Source: Candidatus Bathyarchaeota archaeon (GTDB lineage Archaea; Thermoproteota; Bathyarchaeia; TCS64). Taken from it: a stretch of DNA of 11,286 nt. The notes below the pieces were generated by a model. The model saw only the letters and a program-made list of their open reading frames with translations, had not been told where the DNA came from and searched no databases. Shown here one piece after another: positions 6,250 to 11,286 of this stretch. The stretch is from positions 1,560 to 12,845 of the forward strand of contig JAGTQJ010000034.1 in NCBI GenBank assembly GCA_018396515.1, read 5' to 3'. Each line of letters opens with the position of its first letter. Within the stretch, counting starts at the first letter, position 1. The translations under genes were made by a program, and so were the position numbers.

Positions 6250-6885
6250 GTGGATTGGCTTAAGGGGTTCATGGACCTGATGGTTGGGCTCGAGAGGGCC
6301 CTTGCGGGTTATGGATACCTCGGGGCCTTCCTCATCTCCTTTCTGGGCAACCTCACCATCTTCATCCCCGTCCCCTTCGCCTTCTTCATAATAGCCCTCG
6401 GGGCCACTCATAACCCGTTCCTTGTGGGGGTTGCCTGCGGGCTGGGCTCCACCCTCGGGAAGCTCTTCGCATACCTTGTTGGTTGGGCTGGGAGGAGTTT
6501 CATAGATGAGAGGTATGGGAGCAGGCTTGAGTCTGCGAAGGCGCTGGTGAGGAGGTATGGGGCCATTATGGTCTTCCTCTTCGCCCTCCTCCCCCTCCCG
6601 GACGACCTAATAATGATCCCGATGGGGGTTCTTAGGTACAGCTTCACGAACTTCCTCTTGGCGACCCTAATAGGTAAACTAGTCATGGGCCTAATCCTAG
6701 CCTACTCCGGCCACTATGGGATCAGGTTAATCCACTTCCTCCAAGAGACCAGGGGTATCCTAGCCAGTGTGGGTACGGTCATCCTATTCATAGTCATAAT
6801 GGTGATCCTGCTGAAGATAGACTGGGCTAGACTGCTCGATAGAGCGAACATGGAAGACACGACGATGAAAAAACCCAATGTCTAA
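6250..6885 (+). CDS. DedA/VTT-family membrane protein
   Basis: Integral membrane protein of the DedA (VTT, SNARE-associated) family. Bacterial relatives include the lipid flippases UptA and PopT; archaeal functions are mostly untested. In 211 residues there are about five hydrophobic segments (roughly 22-50, 54-80, 103-128, 132-155 and 168-190). GLGSTLGKLFAYLVGWAGR (64-82) fits the family's glycine-rich re-entrant motif (G-x2-G-x3-G and an aromatic). FALLPLPDDLIMIPMGVLR (111-129) matches the second re-entrant loop, where P-x-P is conserved and an Asp pair is frequent in archaeal members. GTG 6250 was chosen because GGGGGT precedes it by about 8 nt; ATG 6271 is an alternative. It is monocistronic, divergent from GNAT-arsC and convergent with the peptidase gene. 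Family firm, substrate unknown. Confidence 0.88.
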   Translation: MDWLKGFMDLMVGLERALAGYGYLGAFLISFLGNLTIFIPVPFAFFIIALGATHNPFLVGVACGLGSTLGKLFAYLVGWAGRSFIDERYGSRLESAKALVRRYGAIMVFLFALLPLPDDLIMIPMGVLRYSFTNFLLATLIGKLVMGLILAYSGHYGIRLIHFLQETRGILASVGTVILFIVIMVILLKIDWARLLDRANMEDTTMKKPNV

Positions 6886-6942
6886 AATGTCAACCAACAT
6901 GTCAACCGCTAAATAACAATTGATAAAAATGAGTTAATGAAA

Positions 6943-6956
6943 GTCTTTTTCTTATC
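6943..6956 (+). terminator. T-rich stop signal after the DedA gene
   Basis: GTCTTTTTCTTAT lies about 57 nt after the DedA stop, in the gap before the convergent peptidase gene. It is compatible with archaeal U-tract termination; no hairpin was found. Confidence 0.3.
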
Positions 6957-7001
6957 TAATAAAGATGGTCAAATTAAAGGCATGGTTTTTTGTTATTGGC
7001 T

Positions 7002-8096
7002 TTATATTTTTGTGAAGCTCTCAACCCTCTCAGCGTCTAGGCGTTTTATCAGCTCGATGACCAGCCTTATCGCGTTCTCCGTATCCCTGAGGCTCAGTAG
7101 GCCCACGTGGCTGTGGATGTGGCGGGTTGGGACGGTTATCACGGCCGTTGGGCATCCAGCCTTGTGGATGTGGATCCTCCCTGCGTCGGTTCCTCCCCCA
7201 TACATCTGGCTGAGCTGTAGGGGTATCTGGGTCTGCCTGGCGACCTCGATTATGAACTCCTTGAATGCCTGGTTCGGGATCATGCTCCTGTCGAAGGTGA
7301 CCAGGCCAGGGCCCCTCCCCATCTTCGTCGGTGCCTCATGGGCCTTTATTCCAGGCACATCCCCGGCGATATCCACCTCTACGACCACCGCCACGTCTGG
7401 GTCTACTACGTGGCTTATTGTTTGGGCCCCCCTCAGGCCTACCTCCTCCTGGACCGTGGCCGCGCCGTAGACGGTGTTCGGGTGGCTTATCCCCTTCTCC
7501 TTTAATCTCCTCATGGCCTCCATGATCACGAAGGCCCCTATCCTGTCGTCGAAGGCCTTCCCCATCGCCACCTTCCCATCGTGCAGCAGCTGGAATGGGC
7601 TCCATGGGACGACGGGGTCTCCTATCTTCACCCCGGTAGCCTCAGCCTCCTCTCTCGATGTGGCCCCTATGTCTATGAACATGTCCTTCATCTCCACCAC
7701 CTTCTTCCTCTCCTCCTCTGGGAGGATGTGGGGGGGCTTTGCGGCTATCGTTCCGTGGATATCCCCCTTGTTTGTTCGGATCACCACCCTCTGCCCGAGG
7801 AGGACCTGGCTCCACCAGCCCCCGAGGGGGTTGAAGGTCAGAAACCCCTCATCGGTTATGGAGGAGACTATGAAGCCCACCTCATCCACATGCCCGGCCA
7901 GGAGGACCCTAGGCCTCTCCGAGCTTCCCTTGGAGACGAAGGTGACAGAGCCGAGCTTGTCCGAGACCACCTCGTCCGAGTAGGGCTCCATGTAACTCTT
8001 CACAATGGCTGTGACCTCCCTCTCAAACCCCGAGGGGCCGAAGGCCTCCATCAGCCTCCTCATAAGGTCGAGGGACTTCTCATCCAGCATGGCCAT
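7002..8096 (-). CDS. M42-family (TET-type) metallo-aminopeptidase
   Basis: Cobalt- or zinc-dependent aminopeptidase; archaeal relatives form hollow tetrahedral dodecamers that trim peptides from the proteasome. In 364 residues the di-metal ligands and catalytic base all appear: H69 and D71 in AGHVDEVGF, D183/D184 in AFDDRIGAF, catalytic E217 and metal E218 in TVQEEVGLRGA, D242 in VEVDIAGD, and H328 in TRHIHSHVG. The PDZ-like insertion sits at about 75-165. These agree closely with PhTET H68, D182, E212/E213, D235 and H323. ATG 8096 was chosen. ATG 8090 begins MLDEKSLDLMRR and ATG 8135 would add 13 residues; a much longer upstream extension to 8387 lies inside trmI and is spurious. A TATA-like element (8121-8130) sits about 30 nt ahead of ATG 8096, so a leaderless internal transcript is possible besides co-transcription with trmI. 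Peptide specificity is unknown. Confidence 0.92.
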   Translation of the reverse strand: MAMLDEKSLDLMRRLMEAFGPSGFEREVTAIVKSYMEPYSDEVVSDKLGSVTFVSKGSSERPRVLLAGHVDEVGFIVSSITDEGFLTFNPLGGWWSQVLLGQRVVIRTNKGDIHGTIAAKPPHILPEEERKKVVEMKDMFIDIGATSREEAEATGVKIGDPVVPWSPFQLLHDGKVAMGKAFDDRIGAFVIMEAMRRLKEKGISHPNTVYGAATVQEEVGLRGAQTISHVVDPDVAVVVEVDIAGDVPGIKAHEAPTKMGRGPGLVTFDRSMIPNQAFKEFIIEVARQTQIPLQLSQMYGGGTDAGRIHIHKAGCPTAVITVPTRHIHSHVGLLSLRDTENAIRLVIELIKRLDAERVESFTKI

Positions 8097-8143
8097 CCAG
8101 TATGGTTGGAGGCGGCGGCATTTAGATTTATCCATTTTTATGA

Positions 8144-8914
8144 CTAGTCTAGGACCTTCCTGGCTGTTGTTATGTATCCTGAGTGGCCTATCATCAGAGT
8201 CTCCGGGCGTGTTCGGTTCTCCTCGACGTTTATCCTCCTCATTATGAGCTCCACAGTCTCCACCTCGACGAAGGGCTGCTTCCTTAGGGAGGAGGCCGTC
8301 TTCATCACCTGCTCTATCGTTGGGCTGAAGGATGCGAAGACCCCTCCCCCCTTTAGGGCCCTGTGGGCTATTGGGACCACGAGCCATGGCGTCGCCATGT
8401 CCAGCACGACAGCATCCAACTCCTCCTCATCGATCCTCTCGGTGATATCCCCTATCTTCAGCTCCACGTATGATCTCAGGCCAGCCCTCTCGATGTTTCC
8501 GGCTGCCACCCTCTGGAGCTCTGGCCTCACATCGTAGCTGTAGACCCTCCCATCGGGTTTAACAGCGTTAGCTAGGGCGCATGTTAGGGCTCCGCTCCCC
8601 GTCCCGGCCTCCACAACCCTGCACCCGGGGCCTATCCCGATCTTCACGAGCAGGTAGCCGATATCCTTCGGGTATAGGATCTGGGTCCTCCTGGCTGATT
8701 TATGGATCCGATCCCTTATCAGTGGCTTCAAGGCGTAAAACTTGATCCCTAGGCTGCTCTTTATGGATGATCCGTAGGGCTTGCCTATGAGTTCACCGAG
8801 GTTCAAGTACCCCTTATGGGTGTGGAACAGCCTCTCCGGCTCAACCCTTACCAGGTAGGTCCTCCTCCCGTCCAGGTATAGTAGAACCTCTCCTCCGTCC
8901 TCGATTATCTCCAT
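8144..8914 (-). CDS. trmI: tRNA (adenine-N1)-methyltransferase TrmI
   Basis: SAM-dependent enzyme that makes m1A58 in the T-loop of tRNA; the Pyrococcus enzyme also methylates A57. In 256 residues: an N-terminal beta-barrel domain (about 1-65, VLLYLDGRRTYLVRV); RRTQILYPKDIGYLL (75-89), the conserved entry to the catalytic domain; SAM motif I E102-AGTGSG; YDVRPE (127-132) for ribose binding; LDMATPW (171-177), where many relatives read LDLPxPW; and the C-terminal RPETLMIGHSGYITTARK. ATG 8914 gives the usual archaeal length. A TATA-like element (about 8939-8950) places transcription start close to the ATG. The peptidase gene follows, 47 nt after the stop at the preferred start, so the two may share a transcript. 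Such tRNA modification supports growth at high temperature in several archaea and Thermus. Confidence 0.93.
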   Translation of the reverse strand: MEIIEDGGEVLLYLDGRRTYLVRVEPERLFHTHKGYLNLGELIGKPYGSSIKSSLGIKFYALKPLIRDRIHKSARRTQILYPKDIGYLLVKIGIGPGCRVVEAGTGSGALTCALANAVKPDGRVYSYDVRPELQRVAAGNIERAGLRSYVELKIGDITERIDEEELDAVVLDMATPWLVVPIAHRALKGGGVFASFSPTIEQVMKTASSLRKQPFVEVETVELIMRRINVEENRTRPETLMIGHSGYITTARKVLD

Positions 8915-8938
8915 CCATCAGGATCTAACGCCATTCAA

Positions 8939-8950
8939 CATAAAATTTTT
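8939..8950 (-). promoter_or_regulatory. TATA-like box ahead of trmI
   Basis: AAAATTTTATG on the minus strand is centred about 30 nt before ATG 8914. It predicts a nearly leaderless message, which fits the lack of a good Shine-Dalgarno motif. Confidence 0.4.
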
Positions 8951-9014
8951 TACAGATTTATGGTAACCAGAAAGGGCCATTTCCATATCTCAAATATCTC
9001 AAATTTTAATATGA

Positions 9015-9299
9015 TTACCAGGATATCCAGATCAGCTCCACATCCTCCTCAGCAGCAATTTGATGGGTGCAGTCTTTTGGTATATGGATCGCCATTTTGG
9101 GCTCTATTTCAAACTCTTCTTCGTGTACCTTTACCCTTCCCTTAAGGACTATGAACATCTGGGGCCATGGGTCTGTTTCTCCCTCCCTCTTCAGGGTTTC
9201 TCCAGCCTTCACCAAGTACCAGCTCGACCTCAACCCGTTCCAGTAAACTAATGGGATCGGGTGGGCTCCATGGGCCTCCCCAGCGGGCTCCTCAAACAT
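9015..9299 (-). CDS. Small single-domain cupin without the usual metal ligands
   Basis: A 94-residue cupin barrel. SWYLVKAGETLKREGE (26-41), PQMFIVLKGRVKVHEEEFE (46-64) and IEPKMAIHIPKDCTHQI (65-81) follow the two cupin motifs, giving the typical hairpins and the P-x-x-x-x-H turn. The first motif normally supplies two His and a Glu; here that stretch is TDPWPQ, and only H79 of the second motif remains. A metal-dependent reaction is therefore unlikely, and ligand sensing or binding fits better. ATG 9299 is preceded by GGTGA with 5-nt spacing, a good archaeal Shine-Dalgarno match; GTG 9308 would add three residues. The ATG overlaps the end of the upstream frame at 9292-9477 (GATGTTTGA), the arrangement of coupled genes. 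Function is unknown. Confidence 0.75.
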   Translation of the reverse strand: MFEEPAGEAHGAHPIPLVYWNGLRSSWYLVKAGETLKREGETDPWPQMFIVLKGRVKVHEEEFEIEPKMAIHIPKDCTHQIAAEEDVELIWISW

Positions 9300-9477
9300 C
9301 CTCCTCACCTTTATCTTCCCGGCTTTCTCTGGGGGCGAAGAGATAGGTCAGTAATGCTTTGCTAGATTCTATGACCTCTGGCTTGTTTATCTTGAGCCCC
9401 ACGGGGCGTGCCTCAGCCCCCAGCGCTCTTGCGGCCGGTGTGAAGTTCTCAGTTTTGCCAAGTACCTGAGGTACTCG
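9292..9477 (-). pseudogene. 5'-truncated frame of unknown family, overlapping the cupin gene
   Basis: After an in-frame TAG (9478-9480), 61 codons are open. Beginning RVPQVLGKTENFTPAARALG and continuing with AEARPVGLKINKPEVIESSK and ALLTYLFAPRE, they end DKGEEDV at a TGA (9292-9294). Composition and GC-rich codons match the resident genes to its left. There is no ATG, GTG or TTG until GTG 9402, which would leave only 36 residues. The coding-like text before that GTG (NFTPAARALGAEA) suggests the true start is lost. The break coincides with the switch to AT-rich DNA. Its stop overlaps the cupin ATG, so it was probably the first gene of an operon with the cupin. I do not recognise the family. 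A genuine short protein from GTG 9402 is the alternative. Confidence 0.5.
9461..9475. promoter_or_regulatory. 15-bp perfect palindrome, candidate operator
   Basis: AGTACCT-G-AGGTACT is a perfect inverted repeat around one central base. It sits between the divergent cupin-side frame and the AbrB-ArsM operon, about 45 bp upstream of that operon's TATA box and at the compositional boundary. Its size suits a dimeric winged-helix or AbrB-type regulator. No binding protein is proven. Confidence 0.45.
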
Positions 9478-9511
9478 CTAAAATGTATTATTAATCAACT
9501 TTTTCAGAAAA

Positions 9512-9521
9512 ATTTAAATAT
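9512..9521 (+). promoter_or_regulatory. TATA box of the AbrB-ArsM operon
   Basis: ATTTAAATAT preceded by an A-rich stretch (AGAAAA) resembles a strong archaeal BRE/TATA pair. It predicts a transcription start near 9543, just before the TTG (9552) or ATG (9564) of the regulator. Confidence 0.6.
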
Positions 9522-9551
9522 TATGAAATCGCAACTTATTCCGGTCGAGCG

Positions 9552-9791
9552 TTGAGCATTGAAATGAAATGTTGTGGAGTTGAGGCGGTGGTTACGGTGG
9601 ACTCGAAGGGTCAGGTGGTTCTTCCAAAAGATGTAAGGGAGAAAATTAAGCTAAAGCCTAATGATAAACTAGCCATCATAAGTTTTGGTCGTGAAAATGA
9701 GACACGTTGCCTTATTTTGGTGAAAGCTGAAAATCTTGGAAGTTCGATTAAAAGTTTTCTAGGTCCTATTATTAGAGAAGTTTTAGCTTAA
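9552..9791 (+). CDS. AbrB/SpoVT-type regulator with N-terminal Cys pair
   Basis: A 79-residue swapped-hairpin AbrB protein of the short type that binds DNA as a dimer. The core V-DSKGQVVLPKDVREKIKLKPNDKLAI (about 16-42) is classical: strand, K-G-Q-V-V-L-P, helix D-V-R-E-K, then P-x-D-K-L. The C-terminal NLGSSIKSFLGPIIREV may be an oligomerisation helix. C7-C8 at the N-terminus and C53 in TRCLIL could bind a thiophilic metalloid. From memory, similar Cys-Cys AbrB proteins occur beside arsM or beside hgcAB in anaerobes; no hgcAB is visible here. TTG 9552 follows the TATA box closely; ATG 9564 is equally plausible and would still keep the Cys pair near its N-terminus. arsM follows after 13 nt, so the regulator probably controls its own operon, perhaps by sensing As(III); that role is inferred. 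Confidence 0.82.
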   Translation: MSIEMKCCGVEAVVTVDSKGQVVLPKDVREKIKLKPNDKLAIISFGRENETRCLILVKAENLGSSIKSFLGPIIREVLA

Positions 9792-9804
9792 GGGAGAATA
9801 TGCT

Positions 9805-10578
9805 ATGGATGAAATTAAAATAAAAGAAAAAGTGAGAAAATATTATGCCCAAATAGCAAAAAAGCAAAGAAGTTGCTGCTCAATCTCATGTCGTCAAAAT
9901 CCTGTTGATAGAGAAAAAGGGTATGAGAAGCTAGGGTATGCAGAGGAAGAATTAAAATCTCTTCCCGAGGATGTTTTTAGTCTGGGCTGTGGAAAAGTTG
10001 AATTGGTCTCCATAAAAGAGGGAGGGACCGTCCTTGACCTGGGCTCAGGAAGCGGCTTTGACTGCTTTTTAGCCTCAAAAAGGGTTGGTGAGGATGGAAA
10101 AATTATAGGTGTAGATATGGCTCCTGAAATGATTAATAGAGCCAGGGAGGCTGCTAGAAAAGGCAATTATAAGAACATGGATTTTATACTTGGAGACATA
10201 GAAAAACTTCCAGTTGCAGATAATTCTGTTGACGTCGTGATTTCAAACTGTGTAATTAATCTATCCCCAAATAAAAAGAGAGTGTTTGATGAAGCCTTTA
10301 GAGTTATAAAATCATGTGGGAGATTAATGATTTCTGATATTGTGTTATTAAGTGAACTACCTAAGGTAATAAGAGAAAGTGAGTTGGCATATGTTGGATG
10401 TATTTCTGGAGCAGCATTAAAAGAAGAATATCTTGAAATGATCAAAAGCTCAGGTTTTAAAGATATAGAAGTGGTTGAAGAGATACAATTCTCAATAAAT
10501 TCCTTAGTCGATGAGCTATATGTAAAAGAATATGAAGGATCGACTGTAAGCATAAAAATTTATGGGATCAAACCATAA
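9805..10578 (+). CDS. arsM: Arsenite S-adenosylmethionine methyltransferase
   Basis: Transfers methyl groups from SAM to As(III), giving methylated and eventually volatile arsenicals, in the cytoplasm. In 257 residues: a lead helix with CCSISC (24-29); LGYAEEELKSLPEDVFSLGCG (43-63); SAM motif I LDLGSGSGFD (77-86); GVDMAPEMINRARE (102-115); LGDIEKLPV (129-137); and SNCVINLSP (147-155). The arsenite-binding cysteines are C62, C149 and C199, matching Cys72, Cys174 and Cys224 of the Cyanidioschyzon enzyme, and all three are present. C24, C25 and C29 at the N-terminus are extra. The C-terminal region is short, so multi-step methylation is uncertain. ATG 9805 follows GGGAG by 8 nt. It lies 13 nt after the AbrB-type gene and 22 nt before the next methyltransferase, clearly one operon. 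Codon use is AT rich, unlike the genes left of 9478. Confidence 0.95.
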   Translation: MDEIKIKEKVRKYYAQIAKKQRSCCSISCRQNPVDREKGYEKLGYAEEELKSLPEDVFSLGCGKVELVSIKEGGTVLDLGSGSGFDCFLASKRVGEDGKIIGVDMAPEMINRAREAARKGNYKNMDFILGDIEKLPVADNSVDVVISNCVINLSPNKKRVFDEAFRVIKSCGRLMISDIVLLSELPKVIRESELAYVGCISGAALKEEYLEMIKSSGFKDIEVVEEIQFSINSLVDELYVKEYEGSTVSIKIYGIKP

Positions 10579-10600
10579 AATTGGAGTGGTGTTAAAGGTT

Positions 10601-11286
10601 ATGTCTTTTAAAAGCTATATTCAGAATTTGCAGCTTGAACAGCTTTTCAGGAAGTTAGATGCTCCTGATCCCAAATTGTTGGCAAATGAAGTTAAATACT
10701 TTACGATAACTGAAGCCGAGGAGAGAGACAAAATTGTCCTTGGCTATTTTGGAGAAGATAGGATAAATCAAATAGTTAACACTATTTATGAGTTTTTGCT
10801 TTCACCGCCAAGGCTTTCAGCAAATGCGAAGGTTTTGGATGTCGGCGCAGGCACAGGCCTATTCACATTAAAACTATACGATAAGGTTCGTCAGATACTG
10901 CCAGAGGTTCGTTTTTACGCTATGGACGCAACTCCAGCTATGCTTGTATCATTAGAAAAGAAGGGTGCTGAAGTTATCCCATTCGTTGGGATAGCGGAAA
11001 ATATTTTGGGTAGCATAAATGAAGCAAGAAAATACTTTAATATTCCAAAAAAATTCGATGTAGTGCTTTCAATACTGATGCTTCATCACTGCGTCGATCC
11101 AGAAAGAGTCTTCGGAAGCATTAAAGAAATTCTGAAAAGAAGGGGCAAAGCTATAGTTATTGATCTTTTAAAACATGATTTTGAAGAGTTTAAAACGGAG
11201 CTGGGAGATATCCACTTGGGCTTTGATTCAGAGAGCGTTTACGAGATGGCTCAAAGGTATTTTTCAAGGGTAAAAATTGAGAAGAT
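10601..11286 (+). CDS. Second SAM-dependent methyltransferase, 5' part (runs off right edge)
   Basis: A Rossmann-fold class I methyltransferase; 228 residues are visible and the 3' end is missing. A helical N-terminal region (1-75, including LGYFGEDRINQIVNTIYEFL) precedes motif I VLDVGAGTGLFTLKL (78-92). Motif II is YAMDATPAM (106-114) with D109 for SAM ribose. FDVVLSILMLHHCVDPERVF (152-171) and a strand KAIVIDLLKHDFEEF follow. The order LHH near motif IV and LGDIHLGFDSESVYEMA near the end recalls the UbiE-like methyltransferases that are sometimes fused to ArsR in other prokaryotes. No ArsR domain is seen here, and the ArsM Cys triad is absent apart from C164. ATG 10601 has GGAGTGGTG upstream; GTG 10586 and 10589 are alternatives. 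It is co-transcribed with arsM. The acceptor is unknown; an arsenical or a cofactor-like molecule is possible. Confidence 0.85.
   Translation, partial: MSFKSYIQNLQLEQLFRKLDAPDPKLLANEVKYFTITEAEERDKIVLGYFGEDRINQIVNTIYEFLLSPPRLSANAKVLDVGAGTGLFTLKLYDKVRQILPEVRFYAMDATPAMLVSLEKKGAEVIPFVGIAENILGSINEARKYFNIPKKFDVVLSILMLHHCVDPERVFGSIKEILKRRGKAIVIDLLKHDFEEFKTELGDIHLGFDSESVYEMAQRYFSRVKIEK

Larger units (their letters stand above)
9478..11286. mobile_element. AT-rich block, likely acquired arsenic island (left boundary about 9478)
   Basis: From about 9478 rightward, coding and non-coding DNA is clearly richer in A and T, with AAA, GAA, ATT, TTA and AGA codons common. Genes to the left favour CTC, CTT, GAG, AGG and GCC. 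All three genes here run on the plus strand and fit one theme (regulator, ArsM, methyltransferase). The left edge coincides with a resident frame that has lost its 5' end. No integrase, attachment repeat or insertion sequence was found, and the right end is outside the window, so transfer is inferred from composition and the broken neighbour. Confidence 0.5.

Noticed and set aside
6097..6411. Minus-strand frame of 104 codons opposite the DedA start
   Set aside because: Its Glu/Gly/Asp-rich start is antisense to the DedA membrane segments, and the tail covers the intergenic promoter region.
6887..6907. Direct repeat ATGTCAACC x2 after the DedA gene
   Set aside because: Only 9 bp, two copies, with no associated element; probably chance.
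7336..7605. Minus-strand Arg/Gly-rich frame of 89 codons
   Set aside because: An alternate-frame shadow of the M42 gene on the same strand; its composition comes from GC-rich codons read out of phase.
8097..8387. Long N-terminal extension of the M42 peptidase frame
   Set aside because: It lies inside trmI in another frame, its low-complexity Arg/Gly-rich text is unlike M42 proteins, and internal ATGs give the normal family length.

Overview
The window looks archaeal and probably thermophilic, closest in character to Thermoproteota or Bathyarchaeia-like lineages. TATA-type promoter boxes (TTTAAA/CTTAAA) lie roughly 25 bp ahead of likely transcription starts. Many genes have little or no leader, GTG and TTG starts are common, and AGG/AGA arginine and ATA isoleucine codons dominate. 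Several families are archaeal favourites: a stomatin/NfeD pair, an M42 TET-type peptidase, archaeal TrmI and a PaREP1/HEPN-like protein. No rRNA, tRNA, CRISPR array or transposase was recognised.

Layout. (1) 1-967: 3' part of a YtcJ-type amidohydrolase, running in from the left edge. (2) 1025-2150: an accessory-looking cluster. It holds a PaREP1/HEPN-like small protein on the minus strand, a divergent promoter region with a possible micro-ORF and folded element, three perfect 30-bp tandem repeats that each end in a Shine-Dalgarno motif, and a retropepsin-like small protein whose catalytic Asp position reads Asn. (3) 2317-4442: a stomatin (SPFH) and NfeD serine-protease operon on the minus strand with a 4-nt stop/start overlap. 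(4) 4443-4817: 375 bp without a confident gene. (5) 4818-6060: arsenate reductase ArsC downstream of a GNAT acetyltransferase with a C-terminal YoaP-like domain. (6) 6250-6885: a DedA/VTT membrane protein. (7) 7002-8914: tRNA m1A methyltransferase TrmI followed by an M42 aminopeptidase. (8) 9015-9477: a small cupin and, overlapping it upstream, a reading frame with no usable 5' end. (9) 9478-11286: a visibly AT-richer block on the plus strand carrying a Cys-containing AbrB-type regulator, arsenite methyltransferase ArsM with all three catalytic cysteines, and the start of another SAM-dependent methyltransferase running off the right edge.

How it fits together. Arsenic handling occurs twice: reduction of arsenate by ArsC, and methylation of arsenite by ArsM. 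No ArsB/Acr3 efflux pump is visible. The change in base composition at about 9478 coincides with the point where the minus-strand frame loses its 5' end. The AbrB-ArsM-methyltransferase operon therefore looks like an acquired island that cut into a resident gene. The other noteworthy site is the tandem promoter/RBS-like repeat in front of the retropepsin-like gene.
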